A stretch of DNA of 64,000 bases from Chondrosia reniformis (taxonomy: Eukaryota; Porifera; Demospongiae; Chondrillida; Chondrillidae). How positions within the stretch are numbered: the stretch's first letter is position 1; every line of letters starts with the position of its first letter. The translations under genes and the position numbers were made by a program. The notes under the pieces were generated by a model. That model saw nothing but the letters and a program-made list of their open reading frames with translations, did not search any database and was not told where the DNA came from. The stretch is taken from positions 2,418,001 to 2,482,000 of the forward strand of contig OX359194.1 of the NCBI GenBank assembly GCA_947172415.1, in the 5' to 3' direction. Shown in pieces: positions 12,701-24,209 of the stretch.

Positions 12701-15700
12701 GTAGATAAACATATGACAATGGTAGTATATAGAAAAGATAGGGGACTGTAAGATCAAAGGCTAATCTTAAGCTAAGGTGTCTCATCCAGAGTCTACTGAT
12801 GAAAAACTAGTATAGTACTTACATACATATACATACGTACATACCTACATAAACTGGCTAACACAAACACGCTTTACACAAATTAAAACCCAAAACCTGT
12901 AATACAAAAAGCTATCGTTTAACACTAATATATATGTACTGTTAATGCGAACAGAATTTGGTGAGAAATTAACACTTTAACCATTGTTTTAACCTATGAG
13001 TTGTTAGGTAGCTGAATTCAATTATGTGATATTGTCCTTAGAAAACACATGTATCGGGTTGAACAAAATTCTATCCCTTACAAATGAGATATGATTGAGT
13101 AGAAATACTGTATCATATACATTTTTATCACACCAAAAACATATGACAGCCATTTTCTCACAAAATATAGATAGGTACATTATATGGCCATTTTTTTTAT
13201 TTCTACTGGTAGCACTCACATATATGAACAAACAATTGTACTACTTAATTCAGATACTCACTAAAAGCACAGTGAACATTTCTAGCTCAATGAACTTTTG
13301 ATTGAAGGCAGTAGACCCCGCCATCAGTGCAGTAGACATTAGCCGTAACACTTGCAACCTCGTGAACCCGAAAGGTGGATTCAGTAGTCCAAGTGTGGTC
13401 AGCTGTGCATCCATCTAAGTAAGAGGGTACAAAATGGCTGACAACACACAAATCTAAAATAAGGAGGGTACAAAATGGCTAAGAACACACAAATCTAAAT
13501 AAGGAGGGTACAAAATGGCTGAGATAATGAAGTCAATAATTATCAATTTCATTATGCCAACATACGTACTTACAGTAATGAGAATATGTGGCGCATGCAC
13601 ACATTGCACTCAAAATAATAATATGAACAATAGAACAGCAAGATAATGAAAAGCATTGAGTAAAAATAATTTAGATTCAGATTCTATCTATAGCATGTTA
13701 CAAGTAACTACGTACATACATATACATATGTATATACATATGTATATACATACGTATGTATGTCAATGTCACACACATGTACAATATCAACCTTGTCATA
13801 ACGGACCACAGCATACGTACATACGTATGTACACACCTTTGGAGTTCTAAGCAAAATTGTCTTGAACGAATCAAATCTCTCTGTAATTGCAGCTACTGTG
13901 GTCTTTAGGCATTGCAAGTTTTCCTCCTTTTGCTCCTGAGGAGTCTCAAATGCAATCGGAGGTCTAAACGCAAACAACCAAATACACTAAATATCATTCT
14001 AATAGAACTGATAATTATTCACAATACGGTACATTTCACAAAAAGTTAACGTTCTACACCCTTATGTACGCCCGTAGCCTTATCCGTTGTACGCCCGTAG
14101 CCGTAGCCGCCGTACGCCCATAGCCGTAGATGTTCTACGTCCGTACCAGTAGTTGTTGTACACCCGTAGCCATAGCTGTCGTAAACCCGTATATATACGT
14201 ACATAGCTCTAGCCACACCTGTTGTGACAGCTGTATTATGTACGTACTGCTTTTGAATATTTCGGCGGGCAACACCCGTAGCCTTTAGTGCTTATGCCCG
14301 TACTTGAATCCTTCGTACGCCCGTACCCGTAACCGTCCTACAGCCGTAGAACGTAAACTTTTTTGTGACTTATACTGTATGTTGCATGTAGAACTTGGGG
14401 CCACAGAGGGGGGGCAACATGAAAATTTCCAAAATTTAGGGGGCAATCGTATGAGGGTGTCGAAGCAGTTTAGGGGGTTCCCAAAAGTCTGGGTGGGGGG
14501 ATCAATCGTAGCCCCCCTCCCCCACCCCCCTCTATGCAGTCCTGCATATGAACATCATTATACTCTTGGTCTCGGAACAAGTACATATTTCTACCCTTAG
14601 CTAGTGATCCATTATCCTTCCCTACTTACTGTAGACTCCAAGATCTCCTGGTCTCCATTAAACTCAGCAGCACAGTCATTCCACTGTTCAGCACATAATC
14701 CTTTTGATCAGGTGTGTCTAGCATATTGCACAATAGCCTATCGATAGACTCTCTGTCCTCCAAATGAGATAAAACTGGGGAGGGCGTGGGCGTGGATTCA
14801 CGCCCAATTCGTAAAATATCCCCAATAAGCTGGGCCACATTGATGCAAACATCCTCAGTTGAGTCGAATTGAATGCAGTCCAGCAGCATCTCCACAATCC
14901 CATGCTCGCAAAACCACTGCACACAGACAAGGAGATTAATCTTAACAAAGATACTCACTCCCCACTCCCACCTATGCAGCAACCATTTGTGGATTTAATC
15001 TCACACCAATATTTACATACGTACATGCACATGCATACATTGACAACTTTTATTACGGTCAACAAACAGGAATTTGAAAAATGAAAAGATTACTGAATGA
15101 CCTCACTGAAGAAACCTCTTATGTATGTACGTACATAGGTACTTCCATACCTTAAGTAACATTAAAAATTCCACTGTACCCATAAACTGTGTAAAATTAA
15201 AAACACTATTGTACTATTCACATACGTACGCATGCAAGTAGGCGCAATACATGTATCATATCCAGCCATTCAGTCTTCTAGTACATTACCTTCCCTAACG
15301 AGATATAAATACGTACATACGTATGTGTGCATATTATTATTTCCCAATTAGCCAGATGTTATGCAACCCTTTAGAATAAACTATTCTTATTTCTTAATAT
15401 TAGCAGGAATGGTGAAATCGTTTATTCTAGAGTTATAAGGTTAAGAACATTGAATGAACAATATACATGTAAAAACAGACATCTTGTACGTGTATGTAGA
15501 TGACCTTACTTCTGCCAAGTCCTGTTTGGTCTGATCCATATCAGGCAATGCTATCATTTGCAGCAATAGATCATTTATAGCTGACGTGTTTAAGTGACTC
15601 AAGAAAAGGGAGAGAAAGTTTTCTTTCTTTTGAATATACTCAAATACCTACAGGTTTAAGTAAGTAAATACATAAATACATAAATACATACATATGTACA

Positions 15701-17951
15701 TGTGACTTCACTTAATGTGACTTATAAACCAAATCTAGTTCGGCCATTTTTACTAATTTCAGTTCTTTGTCACAATAATAAACAACTGTGTACATATGTA
15801 AAGCTATTTTTATTATTTTACCATCAAAATATATACTTTATGTGCAACTTGACAGATCAATTACATATTATATATAGCAAACAGACAATCTTAACATTTA
15901 CACACCTAAATATGCACCTCATTTCTGAGTAACAAGCATAATTTAAAATACAAAAAAGTATTATATTACATTACATACGTATATGGTAGCGTATGTACGT
16001 ATGTCGTAATTTGGGAAATTTTCGTGGTCAAAATATTTTCGTGGTCTAGGGGTAACCATGAAAATATGTTGAGAAAATGGAGGATTACGAAAGGGATCTC
16101 TGGCTTTCATGTGTGTATCGCGACATCTGAGAGGCAGCTGTTGTTGTTGACCGTATACTCGTAGATCGTACAACGCGTTATTATATCATTGTTAAAAATA
16201 TTTAATGCGAGAAATTTTTGTGGTTTGAGCCAACCACGAAAATATTTTAACAACGAAAATTTCCCGAATTATGGTACATACTAAACACATCATAAGTACA
16301 TTTTCATTAACACATTTTAATATACGTACTTACTTACCAATGCACAGTGATGGGTTAAGAGGACAGAGATTACTTTACTAAGGAAACTGCCAATGAGCGG
16401 ATTAAGTTTCTCCTTCTTATCCAAAAACTCCCAAAACAAGTTAATGAACCTCTCGTCAGCTGACAGCTCATTTACAATGGCCCCCACACCAGAAGTGAAG
16501 ATCTCACAGGCCATATGAGACATTCTAGTGGTGGAGATAGTAACCAATGAAATGCTTACAACAATACAGGCCATATGAGACATTCTAGTGGTGGAGATAG
16601 TAACCAATGAAATGCTTACAACAATACAGGCCATATGAGACATTCTAGTGGTGGAGATAGTAACCAATGAAATGCTTACAAAAATACTAAAAATAAGTAA
16701 ATGTGGCTGTAATATTAGGATTATGATTCTTATTTAATGTGGGAAGCCTTTAGCCAAGAGGCTACTCTTCCAGGCACCCACAATAGTACAAACAACATAA
16801 ACATAACAACATTGAAAAAAAATTGGTATGAAACTATCAATTACAAGCAATTGTTTCCATTCATGTTTCCTATTGCACAATGTTTGATGGCAAATACTTG
16901 TGGTTTAATTATCACTTTATATACGTACGTAGATAACATATGTAAGTACCTGAATCTTGACTTTTCTTCCACATCAGAAGGAGGTTCAGTAGTAACTAGT
17001 TTCACTAGTTCTTCAAATATTTCTGGCTGAGTCAAACTACATATAAGCAGAAAAGCATGCATGTTTGTAAGTGTAGACATCTTTACTATTACAAGATTGA
17101 GATAACAGCAAATCACAAGTGTGGACTGCTCATATAACTGCGGTACATGTCTACAAAATCTCCATTATAACTGTAAAGCATGTATGTACGTAATTATTTT
17201 TCAAAATTAAGATTAAAGAACTTTGTTCAAAGTGCAAAGTATTTCGAATAAACTTTTAGCACTGCATTGGTTCTTCACTAAGGTCAAACTTTGATATTTA
17301 AACATTTTCCCACATTTGCAGTATGCTAAAGAATGACTGCGAAGCATGCACGCTCCCATATTTCCTCAATGGCTCATATTACAAGTATGTACTTTCCCAA
17401 ATGCTTAGTAATCTACGTATGTCTTTACATCTTAACAATGCATACATATACGTACGTACATACGTAAATTATGCTCATGACGACCTCCGGGTCGAAACCT
17501 TCAATTTTGTTTTAAATACAATTGTTGCTGAGTCTCAATAAATTAGGATACTCATATGTACATATGTATATAAGTACGTACAGTGTACGTATATTATGTA
17601 TAAATGTACATAATAATAATAATAATATCCTCACTAGTGATTATTCATTTCTTGTATGTACAAATATGTATACATACATACTAGATACATATACACTTAC
17701 AATGCAATAAGCTTCTTATTCTGCACTTTGCACTCTTGTATGACATCATCTTCTTGCAACACTTTTGCTAAGGTAACATTCTGCATTTGGTAGGGGAGAC
17801 ACAAAACACTATGACTAATCCATAGTTAATTAGACAGCAATACATCTGTTTCTATGGTAACACAACAAAATGGTGGCTTCCCACATACCTCTTCCTCGAG
17901 CAGGGTATCAATTGCAGAGGTTTGTTTGAAACTAAACTTCCAAAATGTCAT
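6780..17951 (-). CDS. PPP6R3-like: Serine/threonine-protein phosphatase 6 regulatory subunit (SAPS domain)
   Basis: Twenty phase-consistent coding exons give 1136 residues. In order: 17889..17951, 17701..17780, 16950..17036, 16338..16524, 15510..15647, 14630..14916, 13837..13963, 13262..13414, 12570..12698, 11956..12020, 11759..11868, 11184..11362, 10602..10751, 10218..10369, 9710..9777, 9316..9468, 8749..8953, 7702..8643, 7133..7207, 6780..6840. The start (MTFWKF, IDTLLEEE), QECKVQNKKLI, PWNNFLHTQV, LFQQCNLLQR and GYMGHL are SAPS-family hallmarks; the subunit targets PP6 phosphatase to substrates. The acidic C-terminal half is disordered. A 21-bp coding repeat (HSQQEDD heptads, residues about 852-945) is not part of vertebrate proteins as I know them. 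Exon 18 reads into a stop at 7698, but a gtaagt donor just before it splices to two short exons. Which vertebrate paralogue (1-3) is closest cannot be told. Confidence 0.88.
6866..7059. repeat. Tandem repeat, about 21-22 bp unit, intron of the SAPS gene
   Basis: About nine degenerate copies of a unit like gagggtatgatgcaatattga lie in the last intron of the SAPS gene, between coding exons 19 and 20. Any open frames here are repeat artefacts. Confidence 0.7.
7272..7499. repeat. Six-copy 38-bp minisatellite
   Basis: Six head-to-tail 38-bp units beginning ctataatctatgcccacag, with only a few substitutions between them. They lie in the SAPS intron between coding exons 18 and 19. Confidence 0.88.
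8150..8420 (-). repeat. Coding 21-bp minisatellite (HSQQEDD heptads)
   Basis: In-frame tandem copies of a 21-bp unit inside exon 18 of the SAPS gene encode runs of the heptad HSQQEDD and variants (EDN, EGD, KDD). The first copies in translation order are degenerate and the later ones near-identical, which points to recent expansion. The tract stays open in several frames on both strands, which produces spurious ORFs. Confidence 0.85.
9900..10175. repeat. Pyrimidine-rich low-complexity tract
   Basis: CT-rich sequence made of cactcact and ccctcact variants in the SAPS intron between coding exons 14 and 15. No coding content. Confidence 0.75.
10811..11108. repeat. G-rich 29-bp minisatellite
   Basis: About ten copies of a 29-bp unit (gggtgggtctgagtggaagg and so on), purine-rich on the plus strand, in the SAPS intron between coding exons 12 and 13. 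The runs of G could form quadruplexes on that strand, which is the non-template strand of the template-plus gene only in the reverse sense; any structural role is inference. Confidence 0.85.
12112..12381. repeat. 33-bp minisatellite
   Basis: About eight copies of a 33-bp unit beginning ggcagttgagacttggtagt, in the SAPS intron between coding exons 9 and 10. Because 33 is a multiple of three the tract reads as an open frame, but it is not a gene. Confidence 0.85.
14057..14345. repeat. CpG-rich degenerate repeat (gtacgcccgtagccgta)
   Basis: Degenerate tandem copies of a roughly 17-bp unit, gtacgcccgtagccgta, in the SAPS intron between coding exons 6 and 7. CpG is far more common here than in the surroundings. 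It is followed by a block with long g runs and a c-rich complement (14407-14540). Confidence 0.65.
16005..16273. mobile_element. MITE with roughly 40-bp terminal inverted repeats
   Basis: The left end (cgtaatttgggaaattttcg...) and the reverse complement of the right end (cataattcgggaaattttcg...) match over about 40 bp with few mismatches, including aaaatattttcgtggt. The interior has no coding capacity. It lies in the SAPS intron between coding exons 4 and 5. Confidence 0.72.
16501..16680 (-). repeat. Perfectly spaced 60-bp triplication covering a splice acceptor
   Basis: Three 60-bp copies in a row, almost identical, span the 5' edge of SAPS coding exon 4 and the adjacent intron. Each copy holds the same acceptor (ccactag before aatgtctcatat), giving possible exon starts at 16524, 16584 and 16644. 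The reading frame stays open through all copies, so each upstream choice would add exactly 20 residues. Confidence 0.9.
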
Positions 17952-20061
17952 TTTCACTTTCTTTCAGTTGACCAGGTGTTGGCTGATGTAAGTGTGTCAG
18001 TGCTAGAACAGTTTGACAACATACACTCTGAAGCGAAGATGTAAACAAACTATAGGAGAGTGGAAAAGGAAGGGCAATAATTATAAGTATATACGTAAAT
18101 TATACATACATATATATTGTCTAGGTTCAAGGTGGAGTTTGTAGAAGAGAGACCTTTCCAAAGCACTGATGGTGAACCTGCACAGAAGTGTATGAAATGT
18201 TCAAGAAGTGGGGCATAGATGTGGATCGTGCATGAGCATTAGAGGGCAATATAATTCAACAATTGGATTGTTGGGTCGATTAAAATTGAGCTCATTTAAA
18301 ACCTATTAGTTATGTATTTTCAGCACTTTATAATATGCACATCTGACATCTTAGTCAGTTTGTCTTATCTCTTTACCTGTTGAGCAATTCAATCAGTAAC
18401 TGATCACTGTTAATGTTTATTGCAATATTCATATATACGTATATGATACAGACATATTATTTCAGCATACGTACGTATGCACATGTGAAACAATTCTGAG
18501 TAGGGAAAAAATAGGAGAACTCTAAGATCTAAAGCCGATCTTAAAGCATCAATATCATCATCATTAAACTCTGGATATTACCCCTGCCCACTCATGTCTC
18601 CTGAGGAGCGCAATGAGCAAATGGGCAGATCCGGAGTTCGCTTGATGGGAACCAGAGTTGATGATAATTCTGAGAAGGTCTGTATGTAACACGATCATTT
18701 GAATATGGATTTACTTTATACGTATGTACATAAATACATGGGTATACAGTAGGTGTACATACGTACGGACGTATATAAGTACATACATATGTAGGTATAA
18801 TAACTATTAGATTCCAAAGGCAGATGGAGATACGATTTAAACATTAACTTTGCCATGTGAGATACACTATTTTGTACTTCAGTAACAAGCACTATTTTAA
18901 CCTACTGCAAGATAAACTGATTGGCGATTACACTGCAACATGGAAATGAGTTACAGTGGCAGCTGGTAGTGCACACCCAATAGTCAATCCGTTGTGGGTG
19001 GTAATACTATAAGGTCTATTAGCTGACATTCTTGCACCTTATACGTATGTATGTACGTACATATATTAGTACAGTCCAATCATTACAATGTACGCAAGTC
19101 CTCAAACACTGTACTGTAAATCCAACTTAAATATTACTGTTTTTAGGCAATCCCTATTTTTGTTTTTCATTTTCGTGACTTGGTTGTATGGCTTCATGTA
19201 ACAGAATGATATACAGTCAAACCTAAGTATAATGAAATTTGGCTATAATGATTGCTTCGACTATAACAAACCTAAATGCTGTAAAGTGTTTTTTCCACAC
19301 AAATTTACACTACGTGGTATTACGATAGTGTACTTATAGATTCTGGAAGTACGTATGCATTGATTTGACATCATCATGCATCTTAGAAGGAAGACCTACG
19401 TACATACGTACGTAGAAAACTCTATATACGTATCTAGTTACTGCCTTCAATGCCATTTTTCTCCTTCAAGGACTTAGTGAAGCTACTATGTATTTTTCAT
19501 TTCTTTATAGTCCAATTTCTGAACACTACTAACAAAAATACGAACTTTTCACTGTACAAGTCATCTGCTTACAGGAAACTCATTAAATATGACATCATCT
19601 CGAACTGGACTATATTTACGCACTAACACTGCTTCACTAAATAACATCACTTTCTACTGATTGAAATGACAGTCCAACACTTAACATACAGCAGCAGTAA
19701 CAGCACAATAATAAAAGTAATTACTTACATCCCATGAACATGCAGTCTATACGTACATATTATGTACATACAACATATGTCCATATATATGTATTAAAGT
19801 GTTCTGTTCAATATAACAACACACTATATGTACGTATGTATGTACTTTAAATCAGCCACACCTACATACATACATACACATTCATTGCCTACAAAGGCAA
19901 ATTCCTTTGGAGCATTCACACAAAATATAATACAATAGCAGTTACAGAATACTCATTGTCTTCAATAGGAAACCGCTGCATATCGGTGTCACAGCTTGGA
20001 CAATGGAACTGAACAGACATCTCATCTGCTTAAGACTACATTAGTCATATATATAATATGG

Positions 20062-20455
20062 TATAGACGGAAATAATCTTTACATTTGATGTTCAAACTT
20101 TGCGAAGTTCACTTGAAGTAGATTGAAGCTCCATTGAAGTAGATCGAAGCTCCATTGAAGTAGATTGAAGCTCCATTGAAGTAGATTGAAGCTCCATTGA
20201 AGTAGATCGAAGCTCCATTGAAGTAGATTGAAGCTCCATTGAAGTAGATTGAAGCTCCATTGAAGTAGATCGAAGCTCCATTGAAGTAGCGCGAAGCTAG
20301 ATCTAAGTGGTTCGAAGTTGGTTTGAGTTTGCACCTGAAATATTTCCAAGTAATGATTTACGTTTCTTCAAAGTTTTTTCGAGGTTTTGAAGTACGTAGC
20401 TCGAAGTGCACTATGAAAGTTCAAACTTTGAATGTAAAGATTATATCCGTCTATA
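20062..20455. mobile_element. MITE carrying an internal 21-bp satellite
   Basis: The left end (tatagacggaaataatcttt) and the reverse complement of the right end (tatagacggatataatcttt) match over about 26 bp. About eight near-identical 21-bp units (tgaagtagattgaagctccat) fill positions 20113-20289. The element is about 394 bp, encodes nothing, and has no clear target-site duplication beyond a possible ta. Confidence 0.75.
20113..20289. repeat. 21-bp tandem repeat inside the MITE
   Basis: Units alternate between agattgaagc and agatcgaagc variants in a regular order, which suggests that the array grew by duplication of blocks of about three units. Open frames here are repeat artefacts. Confidence 0.85.
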
Positions 20456-21917
20456 CTGTACCTACGTACACATGTACACACTGTATGAACAAATGTTACA
20501 ATACCAAACATTTCCAATAAGTATGTACGTACATCTAATATTTCAAATTCTCTAAGTGCCATGCCTTTGACTAAAATATACATGGCACAATCAAGGGATA
20601 CATAACATGCATACATACGTACGTACATGTATGAATAGATAAGAAGTACTTATTGGGATCATTAAAGTTAAGAATTTGAGCATTTCAAACTCTATTCATT
20701 CTGTTAAACCTTGTACTCTACATATGTACGTAGGTATGTACATACATACACACATAGACTACAGTATATACGTATCATCATCATCATTAAATAACGGCAG
20801 TGTCTCCTCTGCGGGAGGTAACCTAATGTATGTATATACCATAAGGTTAAAACAGTGATCAATTCATTCACATACGTACGTACGCAAAAGGACATATACA
20901 TTAACAGGTTTCTGTGAACATTTAAATGTCTGCTCTGACGAGTTATTTCAGGCATGTCACCAGACAAAAGAATTTGCTATCACTGTTGAATACACCTTAG
21001 TCTATAAATGCCACATACGTATTGAGCAGACAATTTCACTACTTTACATGATATCAAGCAATATGAATTTTCCTCATAAAATACACACAGAGACAATTAA
21101 GAGTACTTGATTAAGGCTGTGCCAACACATTATTTGTAAGTTTAAAAGGAAACATTATAAGAAAAAGACACAGATATTTGTGTGTATACACAAATGAGGT
21201 AAAAATTTGTAAGTTTAAAAATATGAAATAAAATACACTGTTAATAAATAATAACCAGAAATGGTGTCATTAAAACTTAATTGTCAGTTTACCGAATGAT
21301 ATCAAAAGCTTTAAACTTATTCAAAACATATGAAATTCCAAACAGTTTTACACACCTGTAGCCACTCCCACATACGTATGTATGTACTTCACTTTTAGGC
21401 TAAAATATTAGACAACATAATTACTACTTTGTGTGGCCAATGACAAAATCCCAATAGTATGAATATACGCATAACCCAAACACAAAGTGTATATACGTAC
21501 ATATGTACATTCAATAAGCATTAGAATATAGTGAAAGTTACCCTTCATGCGTAAAACCGCTCAACTAAATGAACAATTCACACACTGTAGTTACTACAGT
21601 TCCGTTTTGCAAGTTAAACAATTGTAAATCCCTTGATGTTGAAACTATATATCGCGCATTCTACTTTACAAACATTTCACGCGAAATTCGCCATTTTCTT
21701 GCAATACAAATTGTCAGATGGCAAAAAACAGGTTTAAGCTGACAGATATTGGTTCCTGACTAACGATTAAGGGAAAACCATTCAAAGCACCACAATAACG
21801 CGGGAACAAGGAGAAGGGCACACGTGTTCAAAATCGTCCGCCAACGTCAAAACAACAAGTTCGACTACTGTATGACTTAGAAAACATGTAAGCTATAAAC
21901 TTTAAGTTAATACTTAC

Positions 21918-22063
21918 CAGCAAAGGTATTTCTCTTTACAAAAAGCTTCTATCTAGACTAACGGACTATTTTATGACGTTAGACAAAGTCCACCCATCCA
22001 AAGGACACCATTTTTCCGATCAAGGTTATCACGCGACCTGTGACGTCACGAAAGAGCCGTAAA
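21918..22063. promoter_or_regulatory. Divergent promoter of the SAPS gene (-) and DERA (+) with a CRE
   Basis: The ten-base palindrome gtgacgtcac, containing the CRE core TGACGTCA at 22041-22048, lies 16 bases before the DERA start codon. On the other strand a likely SAPS leader exon ends at 21918 with a gtaagt donor. The region is richer in CpG than its surroundings. CREB/ATF binding is inferred from the motif only. Confidence 0.5.
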
Positions 22064-24168
22064 ATGGATGGCGAAGCACAGGGTCACGAAACTCCTTATA
22101 ATCCAGGAGTTGATTTAGATATGGGTTGGGTTGAGTCTGTAAGAATCAACCTTCCCGCAGTCGATAGAAGGGCTGCTACTCTGAAGACACGTCGTTCCAT
22201 CAAGAAGGAGTGGCAGGCAGCGTGGTTGCTGCGCGCGGTTACCTGCATCGATCTGACAACCCTGGCAGGTGATGACTCGCCCAGTAATGTGCGTCGCCTT
22301 TGCCATAAAGCGCATATACCGATACAACAGGATCTTGTAAAGGCTTTAGGTGTGGCAGATAAGAAGATCCAAGTAGGCGCCGTATGCGTTTATTCAGCAA
22401 GAGTAGTAGACGCCGCTCAAGCCTTGAAGGACATTAATTGCAGTACCATTCCGATAGCCTCTGTAGCAGCCGGATTTCCAGACGGGCAGACGCCCATGGA
22501 ACAGCGCCTGGATGAGATAAAGAGAGCTATAGAAACTGGAGCAACTGAGATTGACATTGTTATCACAAGATCCCATGTACTGACGGGAAATTGGAGAGCG
22601 CTCTACGATGAAGTAAGACAGTTTAAAGAAGCCTGCAATGGTAAAGCTCACCTGAAAACTATCATAGCTACTGGTAAGATCAATGGACTAATATAGAAGT
22701 CAGCATTATATATACATATGTTGACACTTAGAAAAATAAGTTGCTGTAAGTAGTCAAATAGAACCAAAAATCATCAGCCATATTTTTCAGTCATACCTAC
22801 TTGAAGAATAACTTATTATGTAAATTTAGTGCATAGACCAGATCCCCCTTGTGCATTACATTGCCAAGTTTGCCAAGTACACAAGAAAAATCTAATATAC
22901 CATTTTCCTACATGCCATGTCTACTCTGTAAATAAGCCTATAGGGGAACTAAACCTGGAGAGAGCTTTGGATGAAGATACAGGTCCTGGAGTCTTTTCTT
23001 TCTTCTTTTCATTTCTCTGGTTCATTTTAAGGTGTATCCTAGCTGTGGATTACTTTGTGTATGAAAACTGCCGTTAAACTTGATTGCTTGCTCTTAGGTC
23101 ACTTGGGTACATTGACGAATGTTGGCAAGGCTAGTCTGGTGTGTCTGATGGCTGGTTCTGATTTCATCAAGACATCTACAGGTAAGGAGGCAGTCAATGC
23201 CACCTTTTCGGTTGCCTTGGTGATGGTGAGGGCTATAAGGGACTATTTTCAGAGAACTGGTTTCAAGGCTGGATTCAAACCTGCAGGAGGTATGTAATGT
23301 ATATAATCTATATTTATGGTGTACAGTCATTATATATGATGTACCTCAAGTTAAGGAATTTGATATTCTGATGTATTAACACTAAATTTGAGCTTTCAAG
23401 GTTTTCCAATATAGGTTCTTATTATTATTATTAGAGTGCTGATGCATGCAATACAGTTAGTATATAATGCTCACCAATATGGGTTAAGGTACATATAATG
23501 GTTATACAGTGTCACTTTGTGGTGTATCATACATGCACAAGACCCAAGGGCATGAAGTGCCTATTATTATAGTTATACAACGGTTGTGGAATATAATTTA
23601 CCTTGGTTGCCCCAGCAACTGAGTGTATATAGACATATACATGGATACATTTAAAGCCATAAAATTAAAACTCACCAGTTTTTCAATATGCTACATCCAC
23701 TTTAGAGTAAAAGGCCTATATAGGGATGAAAGCTTTGGATGAGGATACAAGAGGTTTCTCCTTTTACGTAGTTCTCTTCTTCTCCACCTTTTGTTACTGG
23801 GAATTCCACCTTTTATGAGTGATTCTGGGAATCTTTGTCTTCTTATTTATATGTATGTTCATTTCAGCTGCAAATTGTTACTTTTACTTGATTGAGCTGA
23901 AATATGAGGTCTTGTTCTTCTCATGTTAATCCACATCCCTTTGCAGTTATAGAAGTGTATGCTATTTTCTTGATTTGACCAAGGTATCCGTAGTGCCAAG
24001 GATGCTCTCTCCTGGCTAGCCTTGATGAAAGAAGAGCTTGGAGACGAGTGGACAAAGCCAAATCTCTTCCGTATCGGAGCAAGCAGTCTCCTTGGTGATA
24101 TAGAAAGGCAACTCTACCATCATGTGCATGGTCGATATGCAGCTGGATATCAGCTACCAATGTCCTAG
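22064..24168 (+). CDS. DERA: Deoxyribose-phosphate aldolase
   Basis: Three exons, 22064..22673, 23098..23289 and 23984..24168, join in phase to 328 residues, close to the vertebrate length of about 318. I use the ATG at 22064; the frame is open upstream only from a GTG. The enzyme splits 2-deoxyribose-5-phosphate into glyceraldehyde-3-phosphate and acetaldehyde in deoxynucleoside breakdown, in the cytosol. The Schiff-base lysine is K228 in DFIKTSTGK, the second active-site lysine K264 in GFKPAGG, and the aspartate D164 in EIDIVI. The C-terminus (RFGASS equivalent FRIGASSLL, then YHHVHGRYAA) is of the animal type. All catalytic residues are present, so the gene looks functional. It is paired head to head with the SAPS gene. 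Confidence 0.95.
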
Positions 24169-24203
24169 CTAAGGAGAGTCCTTATCAGGAATATTAAATA
24201 GCA

Positions 24204-24209
24204 AATAAA
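24204..24209 (+). terminator. Polyadenylation signal of DERA
   Basis: AATAAA 36 bases past the DERA stop codon. Confidence 0.6.

Larger units (their letters stand above)
17983..21917 (-). other. Probable large first intron of the SAPS gene
   Basis: An acceptor (acatcag) at 17983-17985 and a strong gtaagt donor at 21912-21917 on the minus strand would join a leader exon to the exon holding the start codon. Between them I see no protein-coding gene. It holds a MITE (20062-20455), many tacgtacg motifs, and a short open stretch on the plus strand (about 18497-18690) that I could not identify. Confidence 0.45.

Noticed and set aside
19211-19290. Another Tigger element, from cagtcaaacctaagtataat
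   Set aside because: Only one end is recognisable; no matching inverted end with TA was found downstream.
20080-20349. Frames with repeated SFDLLQW or STSMELR
   Set aside because: They come from the 21-bp satellite within a MITE.
22829-23077. 82-residue frame between DERA exons
   Set aside because: It lies in the DERA intron, starts without an in-frame ATG context and shows no domain features.
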